In this document: one piece after another, positions 1 to 10,916 of the stretch
Numbering within the stretch: position 1 is the stretch's first letter
How the letters are laid out: every line of letters starts with the position of its first letter
Assembly: GCF_028583425.1 (NCBI RefSeq)
Contig: NC_072800.1
Span: forward strand, 11,235,001-11,299,000
Direction of reading: 5' to 3'
DNA: 64,000 nucleotides
From: Eublepharis macularius
Lineage: Eukaryota; Chordata; Lepidosauria; Squamata; Eublepharidae
The notes under the pieces: model-generated
Database searches by the model: none
Told to the model about the DNA's origin: nothing
The model's input: the letters and a program-made list of their open reading frames with translations, nothing else
Program-made: the position numbers and the translations under genes

Positions 1-42
1 AACAGGTAGATGGTTGTCCACCAGCTCTATCGTGCTGTGTGT

Positions 43-213
43 GGCAAAGTGGGGCCTGGAGAGGTCCCAGAATTACAACTGGTTTCAAGACTACAGAAAT
101 CAGTTTCCCCGGAGAGAATAACTGCTTTGGAGGTCTATGACATTGTACCCTGCCCTCCCCAGGCCCCACCCCCAAATCCTCAGGAATTTCCCAACTCAGA
201 GTTGGCAACCCTA
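43..213 (-). repeat. Dispersed 'ttggcaaccc' repeat (family F3), copy 1
   Basis: Roughly 170-210 bp element found about ten times in the window in both orientations. It is recognised by ttggcaacccta at one end, a ccaggaatttcccaa-like block next to it, a cattatacccc-like block in the middle and a tctggaga/gatcag block near the other end. This copy reads in the reverse sense relative to copies that begin gttgccaactc. No coding potential is seen. The two ends are loosely complementary (ggttgcca / tggcaacc), so a MITE origin is possible but unproven. Confidence 0.7.
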
Positions 214-430
214 GTAGCAAAAAAAGTCCCCCAAAGCAGATGAGTAAGCCCCAATGTGCAGGGAGGAAAAAAAAGTTCTTTATCAGGGGCAACTAAAAGG
301 ATGAAATGGTTTGAAAATGGAGTTGGGTTGGAGCTGTGCCTTGCTGTGCTTGTGCAAGCAGCACGAGATTTTAGCAGACCCCCTGCACCTGACCGCAGGC
401 CTGCGAGCTGCTACCTGGTTCTCAAGGGCC

Positions 431-575
431 GTTTTCACACTGCTTACTGGCTGCGGAACATCACACCGAGCTCCCAGAATGACTGCAGTTCTTGCCCGAA
501 ATCGTGCCAGGAAGACACTGTCGTTCCGGGAGCTTGGCACAATGTTCCGTGGCCGGTAAGCAGTGTGAAAATAGC
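431..575. mobile_element. Palindromic MITE, gttttcacac-type ends (family F5)
   Basis: The element begins gttttcacactgcttac and ends with the complement gtaagcagtgtgaaaat, giving a foldback of about 145 bp. The 8-bp direct repeat caagggcc lies at 423-430 and 576-583, consistent with an 8-bp TSD and a hAT-like mechanism. It has no ORF of its own. Related ends occur at 31,290, 33,608 and 54,969. Superfamily assignment is inference from TSD length. Confidence 0.6.
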
Positions 576-584
576 CAAGGGCCT

Positions 585-1721
585 GCCAATCTCACGGAAC
601 TGGATTTTGGGAAGCTCAGTGTATTGGATACCACTTCTAATAACTCTAAATCCTACAGAAAAGAGACATCTACATATGGAATGTAATATAAACAAAATGA
701 TACATTCACAACTGTTAGGACAATACTACGCATGTTCTTAAAAACTGTAGAATGTCTAAGCATGCCAAGTAAAATGGAGGAGAGGAGAATTATGTAATCC
801 ATTTTAGGAGAAAGGTGGGATATAAATAAATAAAACTAGAGTTCTCAGGTATGAAACATTAACATAAAAAAAACTGCCATTTGTTGTGAAGGGCTATCAG
901 AAAATTTTCACTTCTTGCAGCATATTCCCAAATTGTGCGAAAAGCAAAACAAGTGATGGGCTTTATTACAGGGCAAGCCATAGTGGTTAGTTTTTAGAGA
1001 GATGTGAAGGGCTACAAATTAACTCAAAATGGTTCATCTCAGATTGACAGCATTGAGGGAAGTTCAGACCATCGTGGCCCAAAAACAGGACTTGAAAAAG
1101 GAGAGGATGTGTGTAGAGCGGCCCGTTTCTGCCCTAGACACTTGAATGGATTTGGGCTCATGCTGTATGTCAGCCCTGGGATTGGCCATCTGTGCCTTTG
1201 CACCCACAGCCATGGATCAAAGGGCTTAAAGTAGAATATATCTACAAAGGATATAGCAGGTTTGAGCTTCGATGTGCTGAAGTTTGGTACCTACGCAGCC
1301 AGTTTTCCTGAATATCTTTCCCCCGATCTTCACACACACAATTTCCTTGTCTCTGCCAAAGGATGGCTTGGCCTTTAGAAACCAATGAGGTTTTTATTGG
1401 AACCTGAAGCCAAACAAGCTTCAATCTACTGAAAGGTCTTTTTGGTAATTATAGCCACTAGGTGGCAAACGTGCCTTCTCTAAATATCAGAATATGAAAT
1501 TTAAAGTGCAAGGATCTTGTTGATAAGACTTTATTGTTCTGCATGCTCCAATCCCTCTCCATTTTAAACAAAATGTGTCTCAAAACTGCCTTAGTCCATC
1601 TGATTTGTTGTTTAACTAAATTTTATTATTCTAGGAACTATTGTTCTAGGAAATATTCAAGAAAAAAAACCTTTTCTGATTTTTAAAAGTTAAAAACTCC
1701 TGATTGACAGGCGGATAGTTT
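585..1721. other. No gene seen; contains a SINE tail at about 773-836
   Basis: No exon or RNA gene is recognised. The segment gagaaaggtgggatataaat followed by a short taaa run (about 773-836) matches the 3' tail of Sauria-type SINEs on the + strand. The rest is non-repetitive within this window. Confidence 0.5.
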
Positions 1722-1935
1722 CAGGTGGGTAGTCATGTTGGTCTGTAGTAGAAGAGCAAGATTCGAGTCCCGTAACGTCTTAAAGAGCAACAAGATTTTC
1801 AGAGTAAACGTTTTTGAGACTCAGAGCTCCCTTCATCACATATCTAATGAAGGGAGTTTTGTCTCTTGAAAGTTCATACCTTTGAAATCTTGTTGGTCTT
1901 TAAGGTGCGACTGGACTATAATCTGATTAACATGC
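1722..1935. repeat. Degenerate palindromic sauropsid repeat (family F9)
   Basis: The left arm carries gttggtctgtagtagaagag and caacaagattttcag. The right arm carries the complements cttgttggtctttaaggtgc and gactggact, around a ctcccttcatcac / aatgaagggag centre. Partial copies occur at 5,574-5,620, 12,408-12,460 and 32,455-32,520. The palindromic layout suggests a MITE. The arms have diverged, so the insertion is old. Confidence 0.6.
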
Positions 1936-2409
1936 AAGAGCTCCTTTGTACGAGTGGGCTGTATTCCCTGTGAATACACCTTTCCTGCCACTGGCTTCAT
2001 AAAATTAAATATAAGGAAACTAGCAGTGCAATACAGTAAAACATGCATTAAATTCAACTGCAGATCTGTTGCATAATATCACTGAATGGCATCCCTGAAA
2101 ATTACTACCTGATATATAATTCTTAATTTTAAATAAATGAGAAGATGGGTGAGAAATGTAGTATTTCAGTTTCTAAAGCTAGAGATTAGACTTTAGGAAT
2201 ATAATCTATTTTTGCTTTAACAAATGAACTCAGCAAAGGTTTGGGAACTTAACTCCCCTAGTAGTTTGAGCAGAAATAATTTTTACGGTAAATTTTGTTA
2301 AGTTGGTACCTTTCTGGATGCAAAAAATGACATGGTTTTGATTAAACCAGTCTTTGCCACTGACACTGGCAAAAAGTGCTAGTTTGTTAAATTAATCAGG
2401 CGTTTCTAA

Positions 2410-2492
2410 AAGGGTCAGGACTCTGGCTCAGTGACAGAGCTTCTGCTTTGCATGCAGTAGATCTCAGGTTCAGTTCCCAGCACCCCCAATCG
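2410..2492 (+). repeat. tRNA-derived SINE head
   Basis: The segment has an A-box-like ctctggctcagtgacagagc and a B-box-like aggttcagttccc about 40 bp apart, as in squamate SINEs with a tRNA-like promoter. It is too short and diverged for a working tRNA gene. No Bov-B-type tail is visible after it. Confidence 0.55.
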
Positions 2493-3264
2493 TCTCAGTG
2501 CAAGGCAGGTTCATTACTGGAGCTGATAAGAATGATACCATCTGTTCAACTTATCGTCTTGTGGCCATGCATGAGATATGGTACAAATATCAGTGGGCTG
2601 AAACTTGTACATCTTTAGCCCAGTGGCACATCAGCTGTTTAGGCATGTTTGATAGATCCAACAAGCCAGTGAAATCTGTCTTGACGTGGTTGGGGAATGT
2701 ATTGCAAATGCCATTTTTGGGGCTTGCAAACTCCAAATCAGTCCCTGTTCATCAGGGCTCTGGTGCAGAAAAAACAGAGGATGCTCTTAATGACTCATCT
2801 CCTTGTAAGAACAGATTTTCTAAAATTCTTTCTGCCATTAATAGGTTTTCAATATCACTAACAGCAAATAATACTGCTGTGAGTCTCTTATCCCATACCT
2901 TCACATTGCCATGGGAACCTACTCTCTGGTCCATTATAACCTGAACCCTGATTCCCTTCCATTCATGCAAGTAACCACTGCTAGCAAGGTTTCATCTGCC
3001 TGCTTTGCTTCCCAGTGCTGAACTTATACCTGCCTGGACTTGTACCGTTCCAGTCATTAAGGCAGCCCTGTAAACAGCTACTGGCCTGGTCCTTTGCTGT
3101 AACAGTCTTCTAGGTGACCAGGTAAAGAAGCTTCAGGAAGAGAGTTGGCACAATAGGAGGGGATACTGGCTAGAAAATATTTTTGTAAACGAGTAACTTT
3201 TGTGAACTTCTTGACAAGTCTGCATTAATGGGATAGCAGCATAGACTAAGGGTGGAAATACATG
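2493..3264. other. Unassigned single-copy sequence
   Basis: The stretch holds a 148-codon open frame (2,498-2,944, + strand). It has no recognisable domain, splice sites or codon bias, and its start lies in the SINE flank. It is treated as chance. Confidence 0.4.
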
Positions 3265-3272
3265 TTACTAAG

Positions 3273-3582
3273 CAGGGCTTTTTTTCAGTGGGAACGCAGC
3301 GGAACTGAGTTCCGGCACTTCTTGAAAATGGTCACATGGCCGGTGGCCCTGCCCCCTAATCTCCAGACAGAGGGGAGTTTAGATTGCCCTCTGTGCCTCG
3401 GCATGGAGGGCAATCTCAACTCCCCTCTGTCTGGAGATCAGGGGGCGGGGCCACCGGCCATGTGGCCATTTTCACCGAGGGTGATTTAAACTTTAAAAAA
3501 CTACCCCCTCGTTCCAGCTGACCCAAAGTGATGTCATTGTGTGGTCTTGAGTTCCACCTCTTTTCCCAGAAAAAAATCCCTG
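3273..3582 (+). mobile_element. hAT-type hairpin MITE (family F1), copy A
   Basis: The element starts cagggctttttttcag and ends with the imperfect complement gaaaaaaatccctg. It is flanked by a perfect 8-bp TSD, ttactaag, at 3,265-3,272 and 3,583-3,590. Inside are long inverted arms built from aaaatggtcacatgg, ccctgatctccag-like and cagaggggagtt blocks and their complements, folding around a short GC-rich loop. An 8-bp TSD with CAGGG termini is characteristic of hAT transposons. There is no transposase, so it is non-autonomous. At 310 bp this is the longest F1 copy, with extra sequence at about 3,485-3,540. Confidence 0.85.
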
Positions 3583-3590
3583 TTACTAAG

Positions 3591-4032
3591 TACCGAGGGA
3601 CGCTCAAGAGAACCTCATTTCATGTGCCCCCCCTCCAACTTTCCATGCACTCGCTCGCACAGCCACACTTCAATTTGTTCCGCTTGAATACTTTCACAGG
3701 TTTGATATCAGTTCCTCCTCAACTGTTAAAAGTATCCCATTTCCCCCAACTCCCACATCCATTCATTGAAATGTAGATCCTGACACTTTCTCACCGCTTA
3801 AAGAAATGCAAATTGGCAGTACTTGTTCTTGTAGCGAAAACAGAGCTGAATTGGCACTCTGCCCTCCGGACTCACTCGCTGATGCAGTCATACAAAGGGA
3901 GCTTCCGTGAAAGCAGCATTCATGTACACTGAACAAATGCAGCCTGCGCATGAATTGAGGACCATGCATAAAATCCTGCACTTGAGAGTCCCTAGGTCAT
4001 TCATGTATTTCCACTCTCAAAGATATTACAGT
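3591..4032. other. No feature recognised
   Basis: Short open frames only. No splice-site-bounded coding segment or known repeat could be identified. Confidence 0.4.
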
Positions 4033-4244
4033 GGCCGATTCCAGACGACTAACCTGAAGGCGCTGCATGCCACCATGTTCCGGATCGTGACGGGGAAAAC
4101 GCGAAGTATCGTGTTTTCTCGCGCGAGTTTGGCGTGACGTCGCGCCAAACTCGCGTGAGAAAACACGATATTTCGCGTTTTCCCCGTCACGATCCGGAAC
4201 ATGGCGGCATGCAGCGCCTTCAGGTTAGTCGTCTGGAATCGGCC
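4033..4244. mobile_element. Near-perfect 212-bp palindrome, MITE-like (family F6)
   Basis: The left arm starts ggccgattccagacgacta and the right arm ends with its exact complement. Pairing continues almost without mismatch to the centre at about 4,138/4,139 (ggcgtgacgtcgcgcc). The arms are CpG-rich, unusual for old vertebrate repeats. A related terminal segment with gccgattccagacgactaac recurs at about 33,251-33,300. No clear TSD is seen. The MITE assignment rests on the terminal symmetry. Confidence 0.75.
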
Positions 4245-4284
4245 AGAGACTCAGAACTGTGCCAATATGCTTCGGATGGCTGAT

Positions 4285-4475
4285 TTATTTTATTTACTTT
4301 ATTCCCTGCCTTTCTCCCCAGTGGGGCTCATGAATCTCCTCTGCTCTTCACAACACCCCAGTGAGGTAGATTAGGCTGAGAGCGTGTAACTCTCCCAAGG
4401 TCATCCAGCAAGCTTCTGTTGCAGAGCAGGGATTCAAACCAGATCGTAGTGCCACTACACTACACTAGCTGGATA
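4285..4475 (-). repeat. Sauria-type SINE, reverse orientation
   Basis: On the + strand it reads tail to head: an atttattttatttac tail, cctttctcccca, gaggtagattaggctgag, cccaaggtcatccagcaagc, then a B-box complement (gggattcaaacc) and an A-box complement (cactacactacactagct). This is the layout of a tRNA-derived squamate SINE inserted on the minus strand. Confidence 0.8.
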
Positions 4476-5098
4476 CCAGTTGGGTATCTTCAGACTCTGA
4501 TCAGTGCTTTTCAGCTTTGGTTGTAATACCGTTTCAGGTCCACTTTGATTCATTACTGTGCAGCATAAACGTAAAATGATGTTTCTCATTGTTCAAGACC
4601 AAGGAAAGTTCACCTGATATCTGCTGCATATGTTGTGTAGTTGGAAAATTTGCTTTGCTGCACTGCAGATGTTAGTCTCTGCTCCCACAGGAATACAGTG
4701 ATCCAAATGCTACAGCTCGCTATTCCGTTTTGGAGAACTTTCTACATACTTGCAGAGTTCCTGTAAGGGCAGTGGGGCCCCGGCTGTGGTTGACTGAAAA
4801 ATATGAAACGTTGGAACTGAACATTGGGCCTCTTCAGTCTCCCGAGAGTTGTGCCTTCCTCTAGCCTGAGTCTCCAGGAAGTTGGGAGGTCTCCATCTCC
4901 AGTCTTGAACAAGAACTTGGAAAAGACTGCAGGCACTTCCTGTGTACAGTTCTATTCACAGTATCTCAAACAAGATATTGCAGAATTGGAAAAGGTGCAG
5001 AAGAGGGCGACCAGGAAGGCTGAGGGGTTGGAGTCTTTCCTGAGAGAAAAGGCTGTGGGGTGGAGAAAGTGGATAGAGTTTTTTTCTTCCTGTACTGT
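4476..5098. other. No feature recognised
   Basis: Non-repetitive within the window. An open frame at 4,824-5,207 runs into the adjacent MITE and is not supported as a gene. Confidence 0.4.
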
Positions 5099-5358
5099 CA
5101 GGGCTTTTTTCCAGGGGGAACGCAGGGGAACAGAGTTCCGGAACCTCTTGAAAATGGTCACATGGCTGGTGGCCCCGCCCCCTGATCTCCAGACAGAGGG
5201 GAGTTGAGATTGCCCTCCACGCCGCTCAGCGGCACGGAGGGCAATCTCAACTCCCCTCTGTCTGGAGATCAGGGGGCGGGGCCACCAGCCATGTGACCAT
5301 TTTCTCCGAGGGCAACCCACTGAGTTCCACCACCTCTTTCCCAGAAGAAAAAGCCCTG
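5099..5358 (+). mobile_element. hAT-type hairpin MITE (F1), copy B
   Basis: Begins cagggcttttttcc and ends aaaaagccctg, with the same internal inverted arms as copy A and a loop at gccgctcagcggc. The flanking octamers tgtactgt and gttacagt agree at five of eight positions, so the TSD has decayed or is imperfect. Confidence 0.8.
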
Positions 5359-5573
5359 GTTACAGTGCTTGTATCTCCACCATCCCCTGTAAAGAAATGT
5401 GTTTTACTTTGGACTATATTCAACCTTCATCTCTAGCTGTAGAATTTTCTGTCTCTATTAGCAGAGAACAGGTGGAAGGGGGAAGCCAAATGTTCTCCTA
5501 GGCTTTAGAAAAGCGAAGGATATCCTGACGGTTAATTCACACCTTCAGTTGGAAGCTGATACCTAGCAAGGAG

Positions 5574-5620
5574 TTTTGACTCTTGAAAGTTCAGACCTTC
5601 AAAATCTCGTTGATCTTGCC
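5574..5620. repeat. Fragment of palindromic repeat F9
   Basis: Matches the right half of the copy at 1,722-1,935 (tcttgaaagttcagacctt and aaatctcgttgatctt). Confidence 0.45.
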
Positions 5621-5640
5621 CTTCAACTGCAGACCCACGA

Positions 5641-7914
5641 TCTGAAAAACGATCTTTTAGAACACTGTAACTTCCAAGTTAAAAATCCTGCCTTAGAATA
5701 AGATCAGCTAGGGCATGTACAGAGGGAAGGAGAGAAGAACTGCTTGTTTCTTTTAGGAAAGTAACTGTTGCCGTGCTGAGGCTGTGTGTGTGGACATCTT
5801 CTTTATCATTTTTAATCCTGGCAGTTGTTCTGTGTACCATCTAGACCTCCAACCATTTAAACACACTAGTTAAAAGAGGTTCCAGCAAAGGGAGGGATCT
5901 GTTGGCAAATTGCTAATCTTCAGCGGTTTGCAAGTGCAGTAAGGGTAACCAGATGATAGGTAGCAGGAGAGCTGGGAGCCTTGGTCTTCCCAGCTGGTAA
6001 TTCCTACACAGTCCGGGTGGTGGCAGTGGAGTACCGAAAGAGGGAGAAACCCCGGAGTTGTCAGGAAAACTGGGAAAGTAGAACATTGCCAGGTGGGGTA
6101 CTTGGAAGGTGCCTTGGAGGGCAAGATGGAGCAGTGCCCGTGGATCAGTGGGCTGTTCTACTACACTCCCTAATCTGAGATAATGGCTAACAAAGCAATA
6201 TAGTACTGCCTCAGTTTAGCATAACAGCAGATCAAGACTGGCCAAATCTGTGGGCATATTTTTTGAAATCGCAATGTCTGGTGTACTGCAGCAGCAAGAA
6301 GGGAAGATGAGCACGTTTATTTGCCTCTTTAATCAGCACAGCGTAACTTCTCTGCTCTGTTTGCATTCAGCTAACAATATTTTGGAGTCCCCTGTACTTG
6401 CTTAGTATATCTCCTTCTCCCCCTTTCCTATGTGTTCAGGAACCTGCTGACTTTACAACCCCATTTTTTTAAAAAAAATCAGTTTTTAAAAAGACCTCTA
6501 CTTTGAGGTATGCAGGAAGGAGCTAGGAGCCTGGACTGGCAGACTGAGCATTGGATTGTCCTCTTGAGGAGTCTCCGTGCCCTGTATGTGCAGTCCCTGG
6601 TTGTGGAGGCGCATGTCCTCCGTGCTGAGTTGCTAGTCTGTGCAAGGCATTGGCCGGGCTTCACAGAGGAGGTTGCCTGTGGCAGCCAAGTTGTTTTGCA
6701 TGCACACAGTCTGACCATTCCTAGCCTTGAGCAACATTTCTTGAATGTAACATTGCTGAGAGAGGCACAATCTCCTGCTTGCCAGGGACTGGCCGGCAGG
6801 ATGCCGAACCGTTCCTTCCGATCCGCGTGATGTCAAGAGTACAATATAATCTGCAAATTGCTGTTTTATTTGGAACCCGTTGTTGCCTTTTGAGACTGAA
6901 ACGAACAGGCTTCTTTGATTGTGAACAGACAAGAATATGGCAAAAATACATCAGTGCTCGAAGCAGGTTTGGAGGTGGTGTTACAAAAGATCAGTGTACA
7001 TAGATGGCACTTAATGTAGAGATGTAAGCAAAGACAGGCACCCTTGCCCAAGCAGCAAGAGAGGGGGAGATACTGTGGGTTTTTTTCCTTGGGAAGCAGG
7101 GGAAAGACATTGTTGCGAAGGATGAAGCAAGATCAATAGCAGCAACCAAAACTCGTCAATGAAAAGAGGTGAGTAGAAATTAACTTATTCCCTGATTTTT
7201 CCCCCTAACTGCAGTAAATTGTTTTCTTTAGTGAATTTCTGGCTGGCCCTAGAGCCGGCCCCCTCCCCAAGCTGCCTTGCATCCAGATAATTCTGTGTCA
7301 CGGCCAACGGTCAGTCTGATGAATGCTTTGGACAGGGTAAGATCCACAGCAACTGTCTGACAAGCCAGAGCCAACTTCCCTCCAGATGTGTCGTTCAAGC
7401 TTCCAGCTTCTCCGAGAGCCATCTTGAGTCATCTGGTTGACAACAGGGCTCTTTTGTTCAGAGTTTTATGGGAAATTCACACTTGACAGGAAACAAAGGC
7501 CTTCTGAAACCAGGCCCACCTCCACACATGGCACGGTTTTTACTCATGGCTGTTTCTCTTTCTAGAAAAGAATTGACATAAAGTCAGCTAGAGTAGGGAG
7601 AACTGCAGATTTATGAAGCTAACCTTCAGGGCTGTTCAGTTTGGAGCATTGCTCACCAAGGCAATGATAGGCTTTGACCTCAGGCAGCCATTTGGTAGGG
7701 CCAGGATTCGCAAAGGGCCCTCAGGGTGAGCTGGCACCGCTTGCCACTCCTGTGTTTATGCTCTGCCTCTGGTTTGATCAAGCACACACCGTGCCACGTT
7801 AGAGGGCACCAAAACAGCAACCTGCCCTCCTCCCTTCTCCTGAGTATCAGTTTTAATATTACTGCATTAGTTACACGAGTTATTTCCTTACCAACTACGT
7901 TCTGCGTTCACATA
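5641..7914. other. 2.3-kb stretch without recognised gene or repeat
   Basis: No exon, RNA gene or repeat family could be supported. Open frames of 60-106 codons occur on both strands, none with splice context or domain signal. The part at about 7,220-7,480 is GC-richer and could be constrained non-coding DNA, but this is not testable here. Confidence 0.4.
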
Positions 7915-8010
7915 GTGATCAAGTGGAGGGCGAGTGAACAGGGAGGAATACACATGAGTCTGTTCACTTGCCAGGCAAGTGTCATTCGTCACTTGTAGCT
8001 TGGCTCTCAG
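7915..8010. mobile_element. Right half of a TNA-type MITE (family F2)
   Basis: Ends with ggcaagtgtcattcgtcact followed by tgtagcttggctc, the right terminus of F2 elements such as the one at 59,487-59,605. The left terminus is missing, so this is a truncated copy abutting the LINE fragment that follows. Confidence 0.65.
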
Positions 8011-9135
8011 TGGCTCTGGACACCATCGATCAGGGTATCTGTCTGGACCGCCTTTCCAGGCCGGGATCGGGAGGCACTGTTCTGCGGTAGTTCGGGTCCT
8101 ACCAGGAGAGTTGGTTTCAGAAGGTGGTACTGGGTAAGAGTTCTTAGTCTCTTGGCCTTTGGGGTCCTACAAGGATCCATCTTGTCCCCCATGCTCTTTA
8201 TCACCTACATGAAACAGCTGGGGGAGGTCATCAGGAGATTTGGGCTGGGTTGTCACCAGGGCTTTTTTTCAGGGGGAACGTGGGGGAACGGAGTTCCGGA
8301 ACCTCTTGAAAATGGTCACATGGCTGGTGGCCCCGCCCCCTGATCTCCAGACAGAGGGGAGTTGAGATTGCCCTCCATGCAGCTGGAGCAGCGCAGAGGA
8401 CAATCTCAACTCCCCTCTGTCTGGAGATCAGGGGGCGGGGCCACCAGCCATGTGACCATTTTCTCCAAGGGCAACCCACTGAGTTCCACCACCTCTTTTC
8501 CCAGAAAAAAAGCCCTGGTTGTCACCAATATGCAGTGGACTTTCAGCCCTATATGGCACCCCCGGCTGGCCCCAAGAAGGCTGCAGAAACCCCAAACTGG
8601 TGCCTGGAGGCAATTCTAGAGTGGACACGAGCTAATAAACTGAGGTTTAATCCCTCCCAACAACACACAAGTGCTACTGGTGAGTGAAAGCTCTTATTTG
8701 GGATTTAAGGTGTCACCATTCTACTTGGGGTTGCCCTCCCCTTGAAGGAACAGGTCTGTAGTCTGGGCTGGGGCTGCTCTTGGGCCCAGGTCTACTGCTT
8801 AGACTGCTAAGCCAGCAGCAGCCTTTCCTGGGCAGGAACGATCTGGCCACTGTGGTACATGCCCTGGTTATATCTGGATTATATCTGGATTAAATTACGG
8901 CAGTATGCTCTGTGTGGGGCTGCCCTTGAGAAGTGTTTGGAAACGTCAGTGGTGAAGAATGCTGCATCCGGGATGTCGACTGCACTCCAGTCTTGGCCCG
9001 TCTATACAGGCTCCCAATCTGTTTCTGGGCACAATTCAAGGTGCTGGTGCTGACATTTAAACCCCCAAATTGTACCTGAAGGAGTTCCAAATAAACCTGC
9101 TCCACCACTGCAGTCATCTTCAGGGGCCCTGCTTC
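8011..9135 (+). pseudogene. L2-like LINE reverse-transcriptase fragment, split by a MITE
   Basis: 5'-truncated, degenerate non-LTR retrotransposon coding sequence. Before the MITE the frame encodes VLQGSILSPMLF and GEVIRRFGLGCH, the RT region just before the catalytic aspartates. After the MITE it resumes with QYAVDFQPYM and CLEAILEWTRANKLRFNP. The active-site YADD of this LINE class is therefore YAVD here, so the enzyme would be dead even without the other lesions. Further matches downstream are short and frameshifted (for example RLPICFWAQFKVLVLTFK-like sequence near 9,000-9,060). L2/CR1-like identity is inferred from the motif order. Confidence 0.7.
8257..8517 (+). mobile_element. hAT-type hairpin MITE (F1), copy C, inside a LINE
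   Basis: Begins cagggctttttttcag and ends aaaaaaagccctgg-like. It is flanked by a perfect 8-bp TSD, gttgtcac (8,249-8,256 and 8,518-8,525). It interrupts the L2-like reading frame between LGCH and QYAVD, so it is younger than that LINE copy. The internal inverted arms are nearly complete. Confidence 0.88.
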
Positions 9136-9689
9136 GGGTGCCCCCACCTTCTAATTTAGGCACAGGGCAGGCTGCAGGTGGCTGGTGGGACTTTATTTTC
9201 AGCATAAATGAGCAAGTAGAGGCTACTGTGAAATAGAAACCTTACACTGACCTGTGCAAAGTCCAAGAGGAGTAATGGGAATAAATAAAGCAATGTAAAC
9301 AATTTTTAAAATGCTTTGCTTTCCCAGCAGTCAGGGATATTTTCTGTAGGGGAAGGGAAGCAGAGGGGTTCCCAGCTTGCTTTGCACATTTGCCCTGGAA
9401 TATTTCACATTCAGTTGTAGGCCGTGGGATGCTGATGAAGAAGGGGCATACCCAGCGAAGGCTGCAGGGCAGGAAGTGCTTAAAAGCTCCAAATGGGCCC
9501 GTGTGGATGGAACGCTATCTCTGCACCACGGTTCTGGAGGACAGGTTGCACCCATTCTTTTCCCACGGCCCCTCCAGTGGCTAAGCTGGGCAGAGGGGGA
9601 AGCCTCGTGCAGACATCAGCTAAGCACAGGAATGGTGCGGGAGGCAATCATGCGCACAGGGCTAGCTCCCTCGTAGCCTCTATACGATG
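9136..9689. other. No gene recognised
   Basis: Contains an AT-rich stretch at 9,280-9,310 (aataaataaagc) that may be the LINE tail. The remainder has chance open frames only. Confidence 0.4.
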
Positions 9690-9769
9690 CATGGAAGACC
9701 TCTATATAGGCCTCCAGGTGGTGGCTGGAGATCTCTTGGAATTGCAACTGATCATAGAGATTAGTTCCC
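9690..9769 (-). repeat. Partial F3 repeat
   Basis: Carries the ggcctccaggtggtggctgg, gagatctcttggaattgc and ttcccctggagg blocks of F3. It ends where the F4 repeat begins. Confidence 0.55.
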
Positions 9770-10062
9770 CTGGAGGTAGGGATCCCATTCTCCTGGTGAG
9801 GGGGGGGAATCCCCCACTTTCACCCTCCGTCCCCGCTTCCACTTACCTGGCCGGCAGGGGAGGAAGGCAGGGGCACGGGCTGTCCGGACGCCCTCCCAGG
9901 CAGCACGCTGACATCACTGACGTCATTGCACCTCCCTGGGAGCACTCCTGCACTTTGCCATAGGCCGATTTGGGCCCGCGGTGAAGTGTACACCCCCCTG
10001 CACCTGCGTGGTGACGTCATCAAAAGTGATGTCACCACACATCTGTGGGACCATGTGCGTGT
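9770..10062. repeat. GC-rich dispersed repeat with CRE-like palindromes (family F4), copy 1
   Basis: F4 occurs nine times in the window. Hallmarks are an end block with gttgcca/tggcaaccct, a lacctggccggcagg-like block (cttacctggccggcagg here), ggagcgctcctgcgcttt-like sequence and one or more palindromes related to gtgatgtcac. Here tgacatcactgacgtcatt and gacgtcatcaaaagtgatg are visible. No coding potential is supported. Confidence 0.6.
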
Positions 10063-10524
10063 CAGCTTGCGGCTAGATAAGGCGCTTCCTACAGGTTCCC
10101 TTTCAAAAGCAAACAGGAGTCCATTGATTGAACAAGGAAACTTTACTGCAGAAAAGGTCCATTATAGTCCACTGTCCTGAATAGGAGACTCAGGATGGTA
10201 CATAGTCATTGTTACCAATGAAGGGCAAAGCATGAGGTACAGAGTAACAATACCCATCTGGATTTGCCTCCCCCCACAGTTCTCAAAACAACATCTCTCA
10301 GTCCTGGGAAGCTGCTCTCCTTCAAGGCCAATGCTTGGTGGAACGGTGTTAGACAAAACAGTCGCCTCCGGTGGGAATGCTGCCTGGGAACTGGTGCACC
10401 TGGGAAGAAAGCACTTAAACACTAGAAGCATTAGAAAATGGAGTCAGTACAGTTTAGATATACACTGGACCTGACAGTGCGCTGTGTGACGAAGGAGGTA
10501 AGAGCCAGGGGACGTGGCAAGCCT

Positions 10525-10661
10525 ACCTGGAGGAAATGGCTGTTTTGGAAGGCGGACTGTATGGCATTATACCCCACTGAGGGCTCTCCCAAAACTCTGC
10601 CCTCCCCAGGTTCCACCCCCAAAATATCCAGAAATGTCCTGACCTAGAGTTGGCAACCCTT
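10525..10661 (-). repeat. F3 repeat, partial
   Basis: Shows the cctggaggaaatggctg, gcattataccccactgag, ccaggttccaccccc and gagttggcaaccct blocks in F3 order. The distal third is missing. Confidence 0.7.
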
Positions 10662-10724
10662 CCTCTATGTGTAGCCTTCAAATGCACAATCCACAGTCTT
10701 TTCAAGGCAACAGCTCAATGCGAT

Positions 10725-10915
10725 GCAGTAGTTAGAGACCCGGGTTGAAATGTGCACTCTGCTGTGGAAGCTGACTGCGTGACTTTGGGGCAGTCACACA
10801 CTCTCAGCCTAACCTACCCCACAGGATTGTTGTGAGGATAAAAAGGGGCAGAGGAGAATATTACAAGCTGCTTTGGGTCCTGATTGAGGAGAAAGGTGGG
10901 GGATAAATATCTACA
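10725..10915 (+). repeat. Sauria-type SINE
   Basis: Forward copy: degraded tRNA-like head (gtagttagagacccgggttgaaa), then cagtcacacactctcagcct, aacctaccccacaggattg, gtgaggataaaa, aagctgctttgggtcc and gagaaaggtgggggataaat. The tail resembles the LINE-derived 3' ends used for retrotransposition in trans. Confidence 0.8.
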
Positions 10916-10916
10916 T

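Noticed and set aside
2410-2492. Possible tRNA gene
   Set aside because: A- and B-box-like motifs are present, but the acceptor and anticodon stems do not pair and there is no terminator. It is a SINE head.
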